A DNA stretch of 64,000 nucleotides from Actinacidiphila epipremni (GCF_012034175.1 NZ_JAATEJ010000021.1:62001-126000); one strand, 5' to 3'. Counted from the first letter of the stretch, positions 17,008 through 26,098 are shown. Numbers and translations are program-made. Notes: generated by a model not told the origin, from the sequence alone.

Positions 17008-18165
17008 TCAGCGCAGCGCCATCGACGTCTGCTGCACGGTGAACAGCTGCTCCTCGACGTGGTCCAGCGCCAGCCGCAGCGCGCCGGTGGCGATCGCCTC
17101 CTGGCCCAGCGCCGACAGCGTCACCCGCGGGGTGCGCAGGCAGTAGCGTTCGAGCTCGGCCCGCAGCGGCTCCAGGATGCCGTCCAGGCCCGCCGCCCAG
17201 CCGCCGATCACGACCAGCTCGGGGTCGATCGCCAGCACCAGCGCCGCCACGTCGTGCACCAGCCGCTGCAGGAAGCGCCGCACCGCGTCGTTGGCCTGCG
17301 CGTCGCCCTGCCGGGCCAGCGTGAACACCCGCTCCACCGCCGGCTCGTCCAGCGGGTGCAGCGGCTCCCCGGTGGTCGACAGCAGATGCTCCGGCGTCAC
17401 GTCCCGCCCCAGCAGATGCAGGGCGCCGATCTCGCCCGCGGCGCCGCCGGAACCGCGGTGCAGCCGCCCGCCGATGAGCGAGCCCGCCCCGGGGCTGAGC
17501 CCCGCGAGCACGAAGACCACGTCGTCCGTGCCGATCGCCGAGCCCTTCCAGTGCTCGGCCACCGCGGCGACGTTCGCGTCGTTCTCCACCAGGACCGGAC
17601 ATCGGAACGACCGGCGCAGCCGCTCGCCCAGCGGCAGCCCGGTCCAGCCCGGCAGCGCGGTGCTCAGCCGCACCTCGCCGTCCGCGCCCACGATGCCGGG
17701 GCTGCCCACCCCGACCGCCCACAGCGTGCTGCGCGCCACCCCGGCCTTGCGCAGCAGCTCCGCGACCGTGCCGCGGACCCGCTCCAGCCGGTCGTCGGCC
17801 GAGGCCGCCTCGTCGACGTCCCGCCAGTGCGAGCCCAGCAGCTCCCCGCCCAGGTCCGACAGCACGACCCGCACCTGGTGCGCGCCGATCTCGATGCCCA
17901 GCAGATGCCCGGCCTCGGCGTGGAAGCGGAACCGCCGGGCCGGCCGGCCCTGCTTGCGGGCGTCGCCGGCCTCCGGGCCGACCTCCACCACCAGGTCGGA
18001 CTCGGTCAGCCCCTCGATGACGCCCTCGACGGTCGGGCGGGACAGCCCCGTGCTCTGGACCAGCTCGGTGAGGGTGGGGGTCTGCGCCCCGCGCAGGGCG
18101 TGCAGGACGACCGCGGAGTTGATCCGCCTGAGCAGGGACGGGTCCCCGCCGGTGAGTCGCCCCAC
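17008..18165 (-). CDS. ROK family transcriptional regulator
   Basis: A 385-residue protein with an N-terminal helix-turn-helix (LRRINSAVVLHALRGAQTPTLTELVQSTGLSRPTVEGVIEGL) and a ROK domain starting HLLGIEIGAHQVRVVLSDLGG. Such proteins repress sugar genes and bind the sugar or its phosphate. The Cys-rich zinc motif of most ROK proteins (CxCGxxGCxE) is absent; the corresponding stretch reads GEIGALHLLGRDVTPEHLLST, so metal binding is probably lost. The GTG start has GGGAGG six bases upstream. A perfect 12-base inverted repeat lies 98-141 bases upstream of it. Confidence 0.9.
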   Translation of the reverse strand: MGRLTGGDPSLLRRINSAVVLHALRGAQTPTLTELVQSTGLSRPTVEGVIEGLTESDLVVEVGPEAGDARKQGRPARRFRFHAEAGHLLGIEIGAHQVRVVLSDLGGELLGSHWRDVDEAASADDRLERVRGTVAELLRKAGVARSTLWAVGVGSPGIVGADGEVRLSTALPGWTGLPLGERLRRSFRCPVLVENDANVAAVAEHWKGSAIGTDDVVFVLAGLSPGAGSLIGGRLHRGSGGAAGEIGALHLLGRDVTPEHLLSTTGEPLHPLDEPAVERVFTLARQGDAQANDAVRRFLQRLVHDVAALVLAIDPELVVIGGWAAGLDGILEPLRAELERYCLRTPRVTLSALGQEAIATGALRLALDHVEEQLFTVQQTSMALR

Positions 18166-18262
18166 GTATGTCCTCCCAGCCTGTGCCTGTGTGTGGCGGA
18201 TCGTACCGGGCCGCAGGGCGCGCGGCGAGTGCGGTCCCGTTACGTTTGTGCGGCAGCGCCGC

Positions 18263-18306
18263 GACGGTACGTCACCGCCGCCGCGCGGCCCCGCTGACGT
18301 ACCGTC
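18263..18306. promoter_or_regulatory. Perfect 12-base inverted repeat between mug and the ROK gene
   Basis: GACGGTACGTCA (18263-18274) pairs with TGACGTACCGTC (18295-18306) across a 20-base GC-rich centre. The right arm covers the mug stop codon. As RNA from either strand it is a stable hairpin and could be the mug terminator; as DNA it could be an operator for the ROK regulator. Confidence 0.45.
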
Positions 18307-18859
18307 AGGACGTGCGCACCGGTGGGCCGGGCGCCGCCTCGCGCAGCCGGCCGAACTCCGCGGCGAGCGCGGCGGGCGTCCAGTGCGCGTTCAGGCCGCT
18401 CGGGCTCGGCAGCGCCCAGATCCTGGTGGCGCCGATCGTCCGCTGCTGCGGGCCGACCTGCGCGTGCCGCTCGCCGAAGGCCACCCGGTAGGCGGTCACG
18501 CCGAGCACCGCCAGCCACGCCGGCTGGTGCTCGATGACCTTCGCGGTCAGTATCCGCCCGCCCTCGACCAGCTCCCGCGTGCTCAGCTCGTCGGCCCGCG
18601 CGCTCGCCCGCGCCGCCACGTTGGTGACGCCGAGCCCCAGGTCCAGCAGCCCGGCCTGCTCGGCGGGCGCGAAACGCCGCGGGGTGAAGCCCGAGGCGTG
18701 CAGCGCCGGCCAGAAGCGGTTGCCGGGCCGCGCGAAGTGGTGGCCCACGTACGCCGACATCAGGCCCGGGTTGATGCCGCAGAACAGCACCCGCAGGCCC
18801 GGCGCGAGCAGGTCGTCGAGAGTACGGTCGCGGGCCGCGGCCAGCTGCTCCGGCGTCAT
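18305..18859 (-). CDS. mug: G/U mismatch-specific DNA glycosylase
   Basis: A 184-residue MUG/TDG-type uracil-DNA glycosylase superfamily enzyme that removes uracil or damaged bases from mismatches. The catalytic first motif is FCGINPGLMSA, with Asn as the key residue, and the DNA-intercalating second motif is LPSPSGLNAHW. HHFARPGNRFWPALHASGFTPRRF is the conserved helix between them. Length is normal. It follows purB by 31 bases on the same strand and is probably co-transcribed with it. Confidence 0.93.
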   Translation of the reverse strand: MTPEQLAAARDRTLDDLLAPGLRVLFCGINPGLMSAYVGHHFARPGNRFWPALHASGFTPRRFAPAEQAGLLDLGLGVTNVAARASARADELSTRELVEGGRILTAKVIEHQPAWLAVLGVTAYRVAFGERHAQVGPQQRTIGATRIWALPSPSGLNAHWTPAALAAEFGRLREAAPGPPVRTS

Positions 18860-18890
18860 GCCGGCCGCCCCGGCGCCCGCCGTGCCCGGC

Positions 18891-20324
18891 TCAGAGGATC
18901 GCCCCCGGGCGGTACGCGGCGGCCTGCGGGCGGGCCTTGACGACCTCCTCCACCCGGCGGACGACCTCGGCGACCTGCCCGGCCGCGGCGCCGGTGAACG
19001 ACAGCCGGTCGGCCATCAGCGCGTCCAGCTGCGTGCGGTCCAGCGGGATCCGCTCGTCGGCCGCGAGCCGGTCCAGCAGCTCGTTGCGCTCGGTGCCCTG
19101 CTCGCGCATCGCCAGCGCCGAGGCCACCGCGTTCTCCTTGATCGCCTCGTGCGCGAGCTCCCGCCCGACGCCCGCCCGCACCGCGCCCATCAGCACCTTG
19201 GTGGTGGCCAGGAACGGCAGGTAGCGGTCCAGCTCGCGGGCGACCACCGCGGGGAAGGCACCGAACTCGTCCAGCACCGTCAGGAAGGTCTCCAGCAGCC
19301 CGTCGAAGGCGAAGAAGGCGTCCGGCAGCGCGACCCGGCGCACCACCGAGCACGACACGTCGCCCTCGTTCCACTGGTCGCCCGACAGCTCGCCGGTCAT
19401 CGAGGCGTAGCCGCGCAGGATCACCATCAGGCCGTTGACCCGCTCGCACGAGCGGGTGTTCATCTTGTGCGGCATGGCCGACGAGCCGACCTGCCCCGGC
19501 TTGAAGCCCTCGGTGACCAGCTCAAGGCCCGCCATCAGCCGGATCGTCTTGGCCAGCGACGAGGGCGCCGCGGCCAGCTGCACCAGCGCGCTCACCACGT
19601 CGTAGTCCAGCGAGCGCGGGTAGACCTGCCCGACGGAGGTGAACGCGCGGCCGAAGCCCAGGTGCCCGGCGACGCGCTGCTCCAGCTCGGCGAGCTTGCC
19701 CTGGTCGCCGCCCAGCAGGTCCAGCATGTCCTGCGCGGTGCCGACCGGGCCCTTGATGCCGCGCAGCGGGTAGCGGGCGATCAGGTCCTCAACCCGCTCG
19801 TAGGCCACCAGCAGCTCGTCGGCCGCGGTCGCGAAGCGCTTGCCCAGCGTGGTGGCCTGCGCGGCGACGTTGTGCGAGCGGCCGGCCATCACCAGCTCCG
19901 CGTACTGCCCGGCGAGCTGCCCCAGCCGGGCGAGCACCGCGACCGTACGGTCGCGCACCAGCTCCAGCGACAGCCGGATCTGCAACTGCTCGACGTTCTC
20001 CGTCAGGTCCCGGGACGTCATGCCCTTGTGGATCTGCTCGTGCCCGGCGAGCGCGTTGAACTCCTCGATCCTGGCCTTCACGTCGTGCCGGGTGACCTTC
20101 TCGCGCTCCGCGATCGAGCCCAGGTCCACCTGCTCCAGCACCCGCTCGTAGTCGGCGACCGCCTGCGCGGGCACCTCGATCCCGAGGTCGCCCTGCGCGC
20201 GCAGCACGGCGAGCCACAGCCGGCGCTCCAGCACCACCTTCTGCTCGGGGGACCACAGGGCGGCCAGCTCCGTGGAGGCATAGCGGCCGGCGAGGACGTT
20301 GGGGATACGCGGCTTGGCTGTCAC
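18891..20324 (-). CDS. purB: Adenylosuccinate lyase
   Basis: A 477-residue fumarase/aspartase-superfamily lyase of purine biosynthesis, which releases fumarate from SAICAR and from adenylosuccinate. The signature loop GSSAMPHKMNTRSCERVNGL is intact, as are the GMTSRDLTENVEQ and AGRSHNVAAQATTLGKRF helices. The length is typical of actinobacterial PurB. The ATG at 20324 sits 46 bases downstream of the GDSL hydrolase stop on the same strand, so a shared transcript is possible. Confidence 0.95.
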   Translation of the reverse strand: MTAKPRIPNVLAGRYASTELAALWSPEQKVVLERRLWLAVLRAQGDLGIEVPAQAVADYERVLEQVDLGSIAEREKVTRHDVKARIEEFNALAGHEQIHKGMTSRDLTENVEQLQIRLSLELVRDRTVAVLARLGQLAGQYAELVMAGRSHNVAAQATTLGKRFATAADELLVAYERVEDLIARYPLRGIKGPVGTAQDMLDLLGGDQGKLAELEQRVAGHLGFGRAFTSVGQVYPRSLDYDVVSALVQLAAAPSSLAKTIRLMAGLELVTEGFKPGQVGSSAMPHKMNTRSCERVNGLMVILRGYASMTGELSGDQWNEGDVSCSVVRRVALPDAFFAFDGLLETFLTVLDEFGAFPAVVARELDRYLPFLATTKVLMGAVRAGVGRELAHEAIKENAVASALAMREQGTERNELLDRLAADERIPLDRTQLDALMADRLSFTGAAAGQVAEVVRRVEEVVKARPQAAAYRPGAIL

Positions 20325-20370
20325 GTGTGGAGATTCTACTGGTCGCGGCGCCGCCGCCGGCTCCGCGCGA

Positions 20371-21237
20371 TCACGGCGACGGTACGGCCGGCCCCCCGGC
20401 CTGCGGCCCCGGCACCGCCCGCGCGGCGGGCACCGGCGCGGGGTCGGCCGGCGGGTAGGGCAGCAGCTGCGGGCGCTTGGGCGGGCGGCCGTCGCCGGAG
20501 GAGCGGCCGGTCAGCCGGCGGCCGATCCACGGCAGCAGATGCTGCCGGGTGAAGCGCAGGTCGGCGGTGCGCCGGGCGGTCCAGCCGAGCCGCACCCCGG
20601 GCGGCAGCGGGGTGCGCCAGTCCGCCTCGGCGGGCAGGCCGAGCGCCTGCCACACCGCCTCGGCGACCCGCCGGTGGCCCTCCGCCGTCAGGTGCAGCCG
20701 GTCCTCGCCCCACATCCGCGGGTCGCCGAGCACATCGGCGCCGTAGAGGTCCACCACGACCGCGCCGTGCCGGGCGGCCAGGTCGTCGATGAAGCAGAAC
20801 AGCTGGTCCATCCGCGGCAGGAACCGGGTCGCGACCGGGCCGCGGCGGGCGGGACTGCGCATCAGCACCAGCCGCCCGCACGACGGGGCGAGCCGGCGCA
20901 CCGCGTCCTCCAGGTGCCCGCACACCACCTCGACGTCGCAGCCGGGGCGCAGCACATCGTTGAGCCCGCCGACCAGGGTCACCAGGTCCGCGCGCATCGC
21001 CGCCGCGGTGTCGACCTGGTCGTCGACGATCTGCCGGATCAGCTTGCCGCGCACCGCCAGGTTGGCGTACCGGAAGCCGGCGCCGTCCGGGCGCGGCAGC
21101 GCCGCGAGCCGCGCGGCGAGCAGGTCCGCCCAGCCGCGGTAACTGCCGTCGGGCAGCAGGTCGGACATGCCCTCGGTGAAGCTGTCGCCGAGGGCGACGA
21201 AACTGGCGTAGCTGGGGTCATCGGCACGGGTCTCCAT
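20371..21237 (-). CDS. SGNH/GDSL-family hydrolase
   Basis: A 288-residue SGNH esterase/lipase-like protein. The four blocks are visible: GDSFTEG (nucleophile Ser) near residue 20, NLAVRGK (oxyanion Gly), LVGGLNDVLRPG (oxyanion Asn) and GEDRLHLTAEGHRRVAEAVW (catalytic Asp and His). The C-terminal 60 residues are basic and Pro-rich. There is no signal peptide, so it probably acts in the cytoplasm. Substrate is unknown; esters of sugars or lipids are typical for the fold. Confidence 0.9.
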   Translation of the reverse strand: METRADDPSYASFVALGDSFTEGMSDLLPDGSYRGWADLLAARLAALPRPDGAGFRYANLAVRGKLIRQIVDDQVDTAAAMRADLVTLVGGLNDVLRPGCDVEVVCGHLEDAVRRLAPSCGRLVLMRSPARRGPVATRFLPRMDQLFCFIDDLAARHGAVVVDLYGADVLGDPRMWGEDRLHLTAEGHRRVAEAVWQALGLPAEADWRTPLPPGVRLGWTARRTADLRFTRQHLLPWIGRRLTGRSSGDGRPPKRPQLLPYPPADPAPVPAARAVPGPQAGGPAVPSP

Positions 21238-21374
21238 CGCGCCGCGATCCTATCCGCCCGCCCACCGCCGCCCGGGCACGACCCGCACCGCCGCGCACCC
21301 GGGCCCGCCGCGCACCCGGGCCGCGACCGCCCCGGGGCCGCGCCGGCCGCCGTACGGGCGGAAGCCTGACGTGG

Positions 21375-22208
21375 TCAGCCCACCATCGACTGCGTGCCCA
21401 GCACCGACAGCAGCGCCAGGCGTTCGGCGTCCTGGGAGCCGGGCTCGGCGGTGTAGACCATGACGCGCAGGTCGCTGCTCTCGACGCTCAGCACGTCGCA
21501 GTCCAGCGTCAGCACTCCCAGCTGCGGGTGGTCGACGGTCTTGCGGGAGCCGTCGTGCTCGCCGACCGCCCGGGCGTCCCACAGCTGTGCGAAGCGCTCG
21601 CTGCCGGTCCGCAGCTCCGCGATCAGCGCGCGCAGCCGGCGGTCGGCGGGGTAGCGGGCGGCGGTCGCGCGCAGCCGGGCGACCTGTGCGACCTCCAGCG
21701 TGGCCTTCGTACGCGAGGTGTGCCGGACCCGGCCGGTGTCCGCGCCGAGGAAGGTGCGCCACACCGCGTTGCGCTCCTTGCCGTGGCATTCGCCCATCAG
21801 CGCCGTGTAGAGCGGATTGGCCAGCAGCAGCGTCCACGCCGCGTCGAAGACCGCCACCGGCGTGCCCGACAGCCGGTCCAGCATCCGCTGCACGCTCGCC
21901 GGGACGAACGCCGGGACCGTGCCGCGGCCCGGCGGCACCAGCCCGGCGGCGTGGAAGAGCTGCTCGCGCTCCGGGCCCGACAGGCGCAGCGCCCGGCCCA
22001 GCGCCTCGACGACCTGCTCCGAGGGCTTCGCCGAGCGGCCCTGTTCGAGCCGGGTGATGTAGTCCACCGAGATCCCGGCGAGCATCGCCAGCTCCTCGCG
22101 GCGCAGCCCTGCCGCGCGCCGCTGCCCGCCGGCGGTCAGCCCCGCCGCCTCCGGCGGCACCCGGTCCCGCCAGCGCCGCAGCATGTGCCCGAACTCCGTG
22201 GTCGCCAT
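21375..22208 (-). CDS. Helix-turn-helix regulator with MmyB-like ligand domain
   Basis: A 277-residue regulator. An N-terminal XRE helix-turn-helix (LRREELAMLAGISVDYITRLEQGRSAKPSEQVVEALGRAL) is followed by the PAS-like MmyB domain from about residue 100 (PVAVFDAAWTLLLANPLYTALMG, NAVWRTFLGADT, DHPQLGVLTLDCDVLSVESSDLRVMVYTAEPGSQDAERLALL). MmyB-type regulators often control a neighbouring oxidoreductase or SDR gene and may bind a lipid-like ligand. The gene is 94 bases downstream of the dienelactone-hydrolase-like gene on the same strand; no partner is obvious. Confidence 0.92.
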   Translation of the reverse strand: MATTEFGHMLRRWRDRVPPEAAGLTAGGQRRAAGLRREELAMLAGISVDYITRLEQGRSAKPSEQVVEALGRALRLSGPEREQLFHAAGLVPPGRGTVPAFVPASVQRMLDRLSGTPVAVFDAAWTLLLANPLYTALMGECHGKERNAVWRTFLGADTGRVRHTSRTKATLEVAQVARLRATAARYPADRRLRALIAELRTGSERFAQLWDARAVGEHDGSRKTVDHPQLGVLTLDCDVLSVESSDLRVMVYTAEPGSQDAERLALLSVLGTQSMVG

Positions 22209-22302
22209 GCCTCCACTGTCGCACCGGGCCCGGCCGGCCGTCCTGGTACTGGCGTTCCCAGGAAGCGCGGGGCCCGGTCCGGGGTCGCGGTAGCGCGGCA
22301 GG

Positions 22303-23028
22303 TCACTCGGCGAGGGGCAGGCACTCGGCGAGCAGGCCGACGAGGTCGCGCCAGGCGCGCTGCGCGTGCCGGGGGTGGTGGCCGACGCCGGGGACCGTGG
22401 GGTGGTCGACCGGTGGGTGGTAAAAGGCGTGCAGGGCGCCGCCGTAGACCACGAGGCGCCAGTCGACGCCCGCGGCCTGCATCTCGGCGGTGAATTCGTC
22501 CCGTTGTGCGGGCCCCATGATCGGGTCCTCCGACCCGACGCCGGCCCACACCGGGCAGCGGATGCGCGCCGCCTCGCCCGGCCGGCCCGTGGTCAGCGCG
22601 TTGAGCGTCCCGATCGCGCGCAGGCCGGCGCCGTCGCGGCCGAGTTCCAGCGCGATGGCGCCGCCGGTGCCGAAGCCGACGGCGGCGATCCGGTCGGGGT
22701 CGGTCCGCGGCTCGGCGCGGAGCACGTCGAGCGCCGCGTGGCCGATGCCGCGCATCCGGCCGGGGTCGGCGAGCAGCGGCATGCAGCGGGCCAGCATCTC
22801 CTCGGGGTCGCCCAGATAGCGCCCGCCGTGGAGGTCGAAGGCCAGCGCCACGTATCCCCGTTCGGCGAGCGCGTCGGCCCGGCGCCGCTCGACGTCGCTG
22901 AGCCCCACCCCCTCGGGGCCGATCAGGACCGCGGGCCGGCGGCCGGCACCGGCCGGCAGCGCGAGGTGGCCGACCATCGTCAGGCCGTCGGCCGGGTATT
23001 CGACCACGCGCGTGGTCACCGTCGTCAT
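22303..23028 (-). CDS. Dienelactone hydrolase family protein lacking the nucleophile
   Basis: A 241-residue alpha/beta hydrolase with dienelactone hydrolase layout: an N-terminal strand (VVEYPADGLTMVGHLALPAG), RPAVLIGPEGVGLSDVERRRADALAERGYVALAFDLHGG, and a C-terminal DWRLVVYGGALHAFYHP with the catalytic His. The nucleophile elbow reads VGFGTGG, where the family normally has GxCxGG or GxSxG, so the catalytic Cys/Ser position is Gly (codon GGC). A single base change from TGC would produce this. It may be an inactive paralogue or binding protein, or use another residue; a sequencing error cannot be excluded. Confidence 0.85.
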   Translation of the reverse strand: MTTVTTRVVEYPADGLTMVGHLALPAGAGRRPAVLIGPEGVGLSDVERRRADALAERGYVALAFDLHGGRYLGDPEEMLARCMPLLADPGRMRGIGHAALDVLRAEPRTDPDRIAAVGFGTGGAIALELGRDGAGLRAIGTLNALTTGRPGEAARIRCPVWAGVGSEDPIMGPAQRDEFTAEMQAAGVDWRLVVYGGALHAFYHPPVDHPTVPGVGHHPRHAQRAWRDLVGLLAECLPLAE

Positions 23029-23191
23029 GAGCCCGGACTGTAGTGAGCGCCGGGCCCGGTGGGGCCGGTGTTCTGCGGCCGGCAGAAGCCCGTGTCCCCG
23101 GCGGCTCGGGTACGCCGCGGCGCTGCCCGGCCCGGCCGGGTCACCGGCCGCCTCTTACGCGGACGGCCCGCCGGCCCGCAGGAACGGTCCG

Positions 23192-24208
23192 TCAGCCGCG
23201 GGCCGGGCCGACCAGCTGCTTGAGCACGTCCTCCATGGTGACCAGCCCCACCCCGCGCCCCTCGGCGTCCACCACCGCCGCCAGGTGCGCGCTGGCCGCC
23301 CGCATCGCGGTCAGCACGTCGTCCAGCGGGGTCGCCGCGTCCACCCGGGTGATCGGCCGCAGCGCCGAGCGCGGGAAGGCGGCGTCCCGCGGCTCGGCGT
23401 CCAGCGCGTCCTTGACGTGCAGATAGCCCAGCACCCGCCCGCCGCCGTCGGCGACCGGGAAGCGCGAGAAGCCCGAGCGCGCGGCCAGCCGCTCCAGCTC
23501 GTCCGGGGTGATGCCGAGCGGCGCGCGCACCACCTCCTCGGCCGGCAGCACCACCTCGCCGACCGGCCGCCGCCCCAGCTCCAGCGCCTCCCGCAGCCGC
23601 TGCGTGGCCCGGCCGCCCAGCAGCCCGGCCGCGCCCGCGTCGGCCACCATCCGCGCCAGCTCGTCGTCGGAGAAGACCGATACGACCTGCGCGCGCGGCT
23701 CCACCCGCAGCAGCCGCAGGCAGCCGTTGGCCAGCGCGTTGATCCCGAAGATCAGCGGACGCAGCGCCCGGGTGAAGACCACCAGCGGCGGCCCCAGCAG
23801 CAGCGCCGAGCGCACCGGGTCGGCCAGCGCGATGTTCTTCGGCACCATCTCGCCGAACAGCATGTGCAGATACGTCGCGAGCGCCAGCGCCACCACGAAG
23901 GCGATGACGTGGATCGTCCCGTCCGGCACGCCCACCGCGTGCAGCACCGGCTCCAGCAGGTGCGCGATCGCCGGCTCCGCGACGATGCCGAGCACCAGCG
24001 TGCAGGCCGTGACGCCCAGTTGCGCCGCGGCCAGCAGCGGCGCCAGGTGCTCAAGACCCCACACCACCCGTACCGCCCGCCGGTCGCCGTCCTCCGCGGC
24101 GCCGGCGACCTGGTCGCGCCGCACCGAGATCATCGCGAACTCCGCCCCGACGAAGAAGGCGTTCACCACCAGGGTGAGCAGCCCCACCAGCACCTGCACG
24201 ACCGTCAT
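23192..24208 (-). CDS. CNNM/HlyC-type membrane protein with CBS pair (short form)
   Basis: A 338-residue member of the CNNM (DUF21) family linked to Mg/Co transport. Residues 1-165 hold the DUF21 membrane domain (FFVGAEFAMISVRRDQV, AAQLGVTACTLVLGIVAEPAIAHLL, YLHMLFGEMVPKNIALADP) with three to four helices, followed by two CBS domains that bind adenine nucleotides. The CorC_HlyC domain at the end of its neighbour is missing. ATG 24208 overlaps the stop of the upstream paralogue by four bases, so the two are co-translated, possibly as a heterodimer. Confidence 0.9.
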   Translation of the reverse strand: MTVVQVLVGLLTLVVNAFFVGAEFAMISVRRDQVAGAAEDGDRRAVRVVWGLEHLAPLLAAAQLGVTACTLVLGIVAEPAIAHLLEPVLHAVGVPDGTIHVIAFVVALALATYLHMLFGEMVPKNIALADPVRSALLLGPPLVVFTRALRPLIFGINALANGCLRLLRVEPRAQVVSVFSDDELARMVADAGAAGLLGGRATQRLREALELGRRPVGEVVLPAEEVVRAPLGITPDELERLAARSGFSRFPVADGGGRVLGYLHVKDALDAEPRDAAFPRSALRPITRVDAATPLDDVLTAMRAASAHLAAVVDAEGRGVGLVTMEDVLKQLVGPARG

Positions 24209-25536
24209 GCCGGCGGCCCCTGCCACCCGTCCGGCGGCGACACCAGCCGCACCCGGGCCGCCCGGTGCCCCGAGGCGTCCAGCACCTCCAGCAGCCAGCC
24301 GTCCAGCCGCACGGTGTCGCCGCGCACCGGGATCCGGCCCAGCCGGTCGGCGACCAGCCCGGCCAGCGTCTCGTACGGGCCCTCCGGCACCCGCAGCCCG
24401 ATCCGCTCCACCTCGTCGCCGGTCCGCGTCGCGCCGTCCGCCTCGTACGTGCGCCGGCCGTCCGGGTGCTCGCCGACGACCAGCAGGTCGGGCCGCTGCC
24501 GCGGGTCGTGCTCGTCCCACACCTCGCCGACGACCTCCTCGACGATGTCCTCCAGCGTCGCCACCCCGGCGGTGCCGCCGTACTCGTCGATGACCACCGC
24601 CATCGCCCGCGAGCCCGACAGCCGGTCCAGCAGCCGGTCGACGGCGAGCGACTCGGGCACCAGCAGCGCGTCCTTGAGCAGCTCGGTGACCGGTGTGCGG
24701 ATCCGCTGGGCGGCGGGCACGGCGAGCACGTCCTTGATGTGGACGGTGCCGATCACCGCGTCCAGGCTGCCGCGGTAGACCGGGAAGCGGGACAGGCCCG
24801 TCGCCCGGGTGGCGTTGGCGACGTCCGCGGCGGTCGCCGCCGCCTCCAGCGCGGTGACCTGCACCCGAGGCGTCATCACGTTCTGCGCGGTGAGGTCGGC
24901 CAGGCCGAGGGTGCGGACGAACAGCTCGGCGGCGTCCGGCTCCAGCGCGCCCTCCTGCGCCGAGTGCCGCGCGAGCGCCTTGAGCTCCTGCGGGCCGCGC
25001 GCCGACGCCAGCTCCTCGGCCGGCTCCAGGCCGATCCGGCGCAGCACCCGGTTGGCGGTGTTGTTCAGATGCCGGATCAGCGGCCCGAAAGCGGCGGTGA
25101 AGGCCCGCTGCGGGCCCGCGACGGCCTTGACGACCGGCAGCGGACGGGCGATCGCCCAGTTCTTCGGCACCAGCTCGCCCACCACCATCAGCACCACCGT
25201 CGAGGCCGCCGTGCCCAGCACCAGCGCGAGCGAGGCCGCCGCCCCGGCCCCGAGCCCGGCGGCCCGCAGCGGCCCGCGCAGCAGCTCGGCGATCGAGCCG
25301 CGGGAGAGCATGCCGATGATCAGACCGGTCACCGTGATGCCGAGCTGCGCGCCGGACAGCTGGACGGTCAGCGACCGCACCCCGGCCAGCGCCGCCGCCG
25401 TGCCCCGCTCACCGTCGCGCGCGGCCCGCTCCAGCTCCCCGCGCTCGATCGTGGTCAGCGAGAACTCCGCCGCGACGAAGACGCCGCAGGCCAGCGCGAG
25501 AAGCAGGGCCAGCAGCAGGAGCAGCGCTTCGGTCAT
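24205..25536 (-). CDS. CNNM/HlyC-type membrane protein with CBS and CorC domains
   Basis: A 443-residue CNNM-family protein: DUF21 membrane domain (VFVAAEFSLTTIERGELERAARDG, SGAQLGITVTGLIIGMLS, GELVPKNWAIARP), a CBS pair (AQNVMTPRVQVTALEAA through MAVVIDEYGGTAGVATLEDIVEEVVGEVWDE) and a CorC_HlyC domain at the C-terminus. It is thought to move or sense divalent metal at the membrane. ATG 25536 is preceded by GGAGGT. It is the first of two overlapping paralogues; this pair is a common actinobacterial arrangement. Confidence 0.92.
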   Translation of the reverse strand: MTEALLLLLALLLALACGVFVAAEFSLTTIERGELERAARDGERGTAAALAGVRSLTVQLSGAQLGITVTGLIIGMLSRGSIAELLRGPLRAAGLGAGAAASLALVLGTAASTVVLMVVGELVPKNWAIARPLPVVKAVAGPQRAFTAAFGPLIRHLNNTANRVLRRIGLEPAEELASARGPQELKALARHSAQEGALEPDAAELFVRTLGLADLTAQNVMTPRVQVTALEAAATAADVANATRATGLSRFPVYRGSLDAVIGTVHIKDVLAVPAAQRIRTPVTELLKDALLVPESLAVDRLLDRLSGSRAMAVVIDEYGGTAGVATLEDIVEEVVGEVWDEHDPRQRPDLLVVGEHPDGRRTYEADGATRTGDEVERIGLRVPEGPYETLAGLVADRLGRIPVRGDTVRLDGWLLEVLDASGHRAARVRLVSPPDGWQGPPA

Positions 25537-25660
25537 CGGACACCTCCGTCCCATGATCGGCCACCGGCCCGCCGCCCGCGCGCAGCACGCGCCGGACCGC
25601 GCGTGTCCGGCGCGTATCCAGCCCGTACACGGCGCGCGTCCGGCGCGCATCCGGCGTGCC

Positions 25661-26098
25661 TCAGGCCGGCCGCAGCGGCTTCGACCAGCGCCGCCACTGC
25701 TCCTGCGGCGCGTAGCCGACGGCCCGCCACATGTGGTGGGCCCGCACATTGGTCTCCAGCACGATCGCGTCGCACCGCGGCGCGCCCAGCGCCGTGAAGC
25801 GCGCCTCGGCCGCGTCCAGCAGCGCCCGCCCGATTCCCCGGCGGCGCGCGTCCGGGTGCACGGCCAGCCGGTAGAGGTGGCAGCGCCAGCCGTCGAAGCC
25901 GGCGATCACCGTGCCCACCAGCTTCCCGTCGAGCTCGGCGAGCAGCAGCGCGCCCGGGTCGGTGGCGAGCAGCCGGCGTACGCCGTCCTCGTGGTCGCTG
26001 ACGCTGATGCCCTCGGCGGCGACCGTCCAGAAGGCCAGTACACCGGTCACGTCGGCGGGCCCGGCGGCCCTGATCTGCGGTTCGTCCATACCCGGCAT
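25661..26098 (-). CDS. GNAT family N-acetyltransferase
   Basis: A 145-residue single-domain GNAT enzyme. IRAAGPADVTGVLAFWTVAAEG starts the fold, LLLAELDGKLVGTVIAGFDGWRCHLYRLAVHPDARRRGIGRALLDAAEARF contains the acetyl-CoA loop (R-R-x-G-I-G), and IVLETNVRAHHMWRAVGYAPQEQWRRWSKPL closes it. The start may be the ATG at 26098 or the one three codons later at 26089. Substrate unknown. It is divergent from the toxin-antitoxin pair. Confidence 0.88.
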   Translation of the reverse strand: MPGMDEPQIRAAGPADVTGVLAFWTVAAEGISVSDHEDGVRRLLATDPGALLLAELDGKLVGTVIAGFDGWRCHLYRLAVHPDARRRGIGRALLDAAEARFTALGAPRCDAIVLETNVRAHHMWRAVGYAPQEQWRRWSKPLRPA

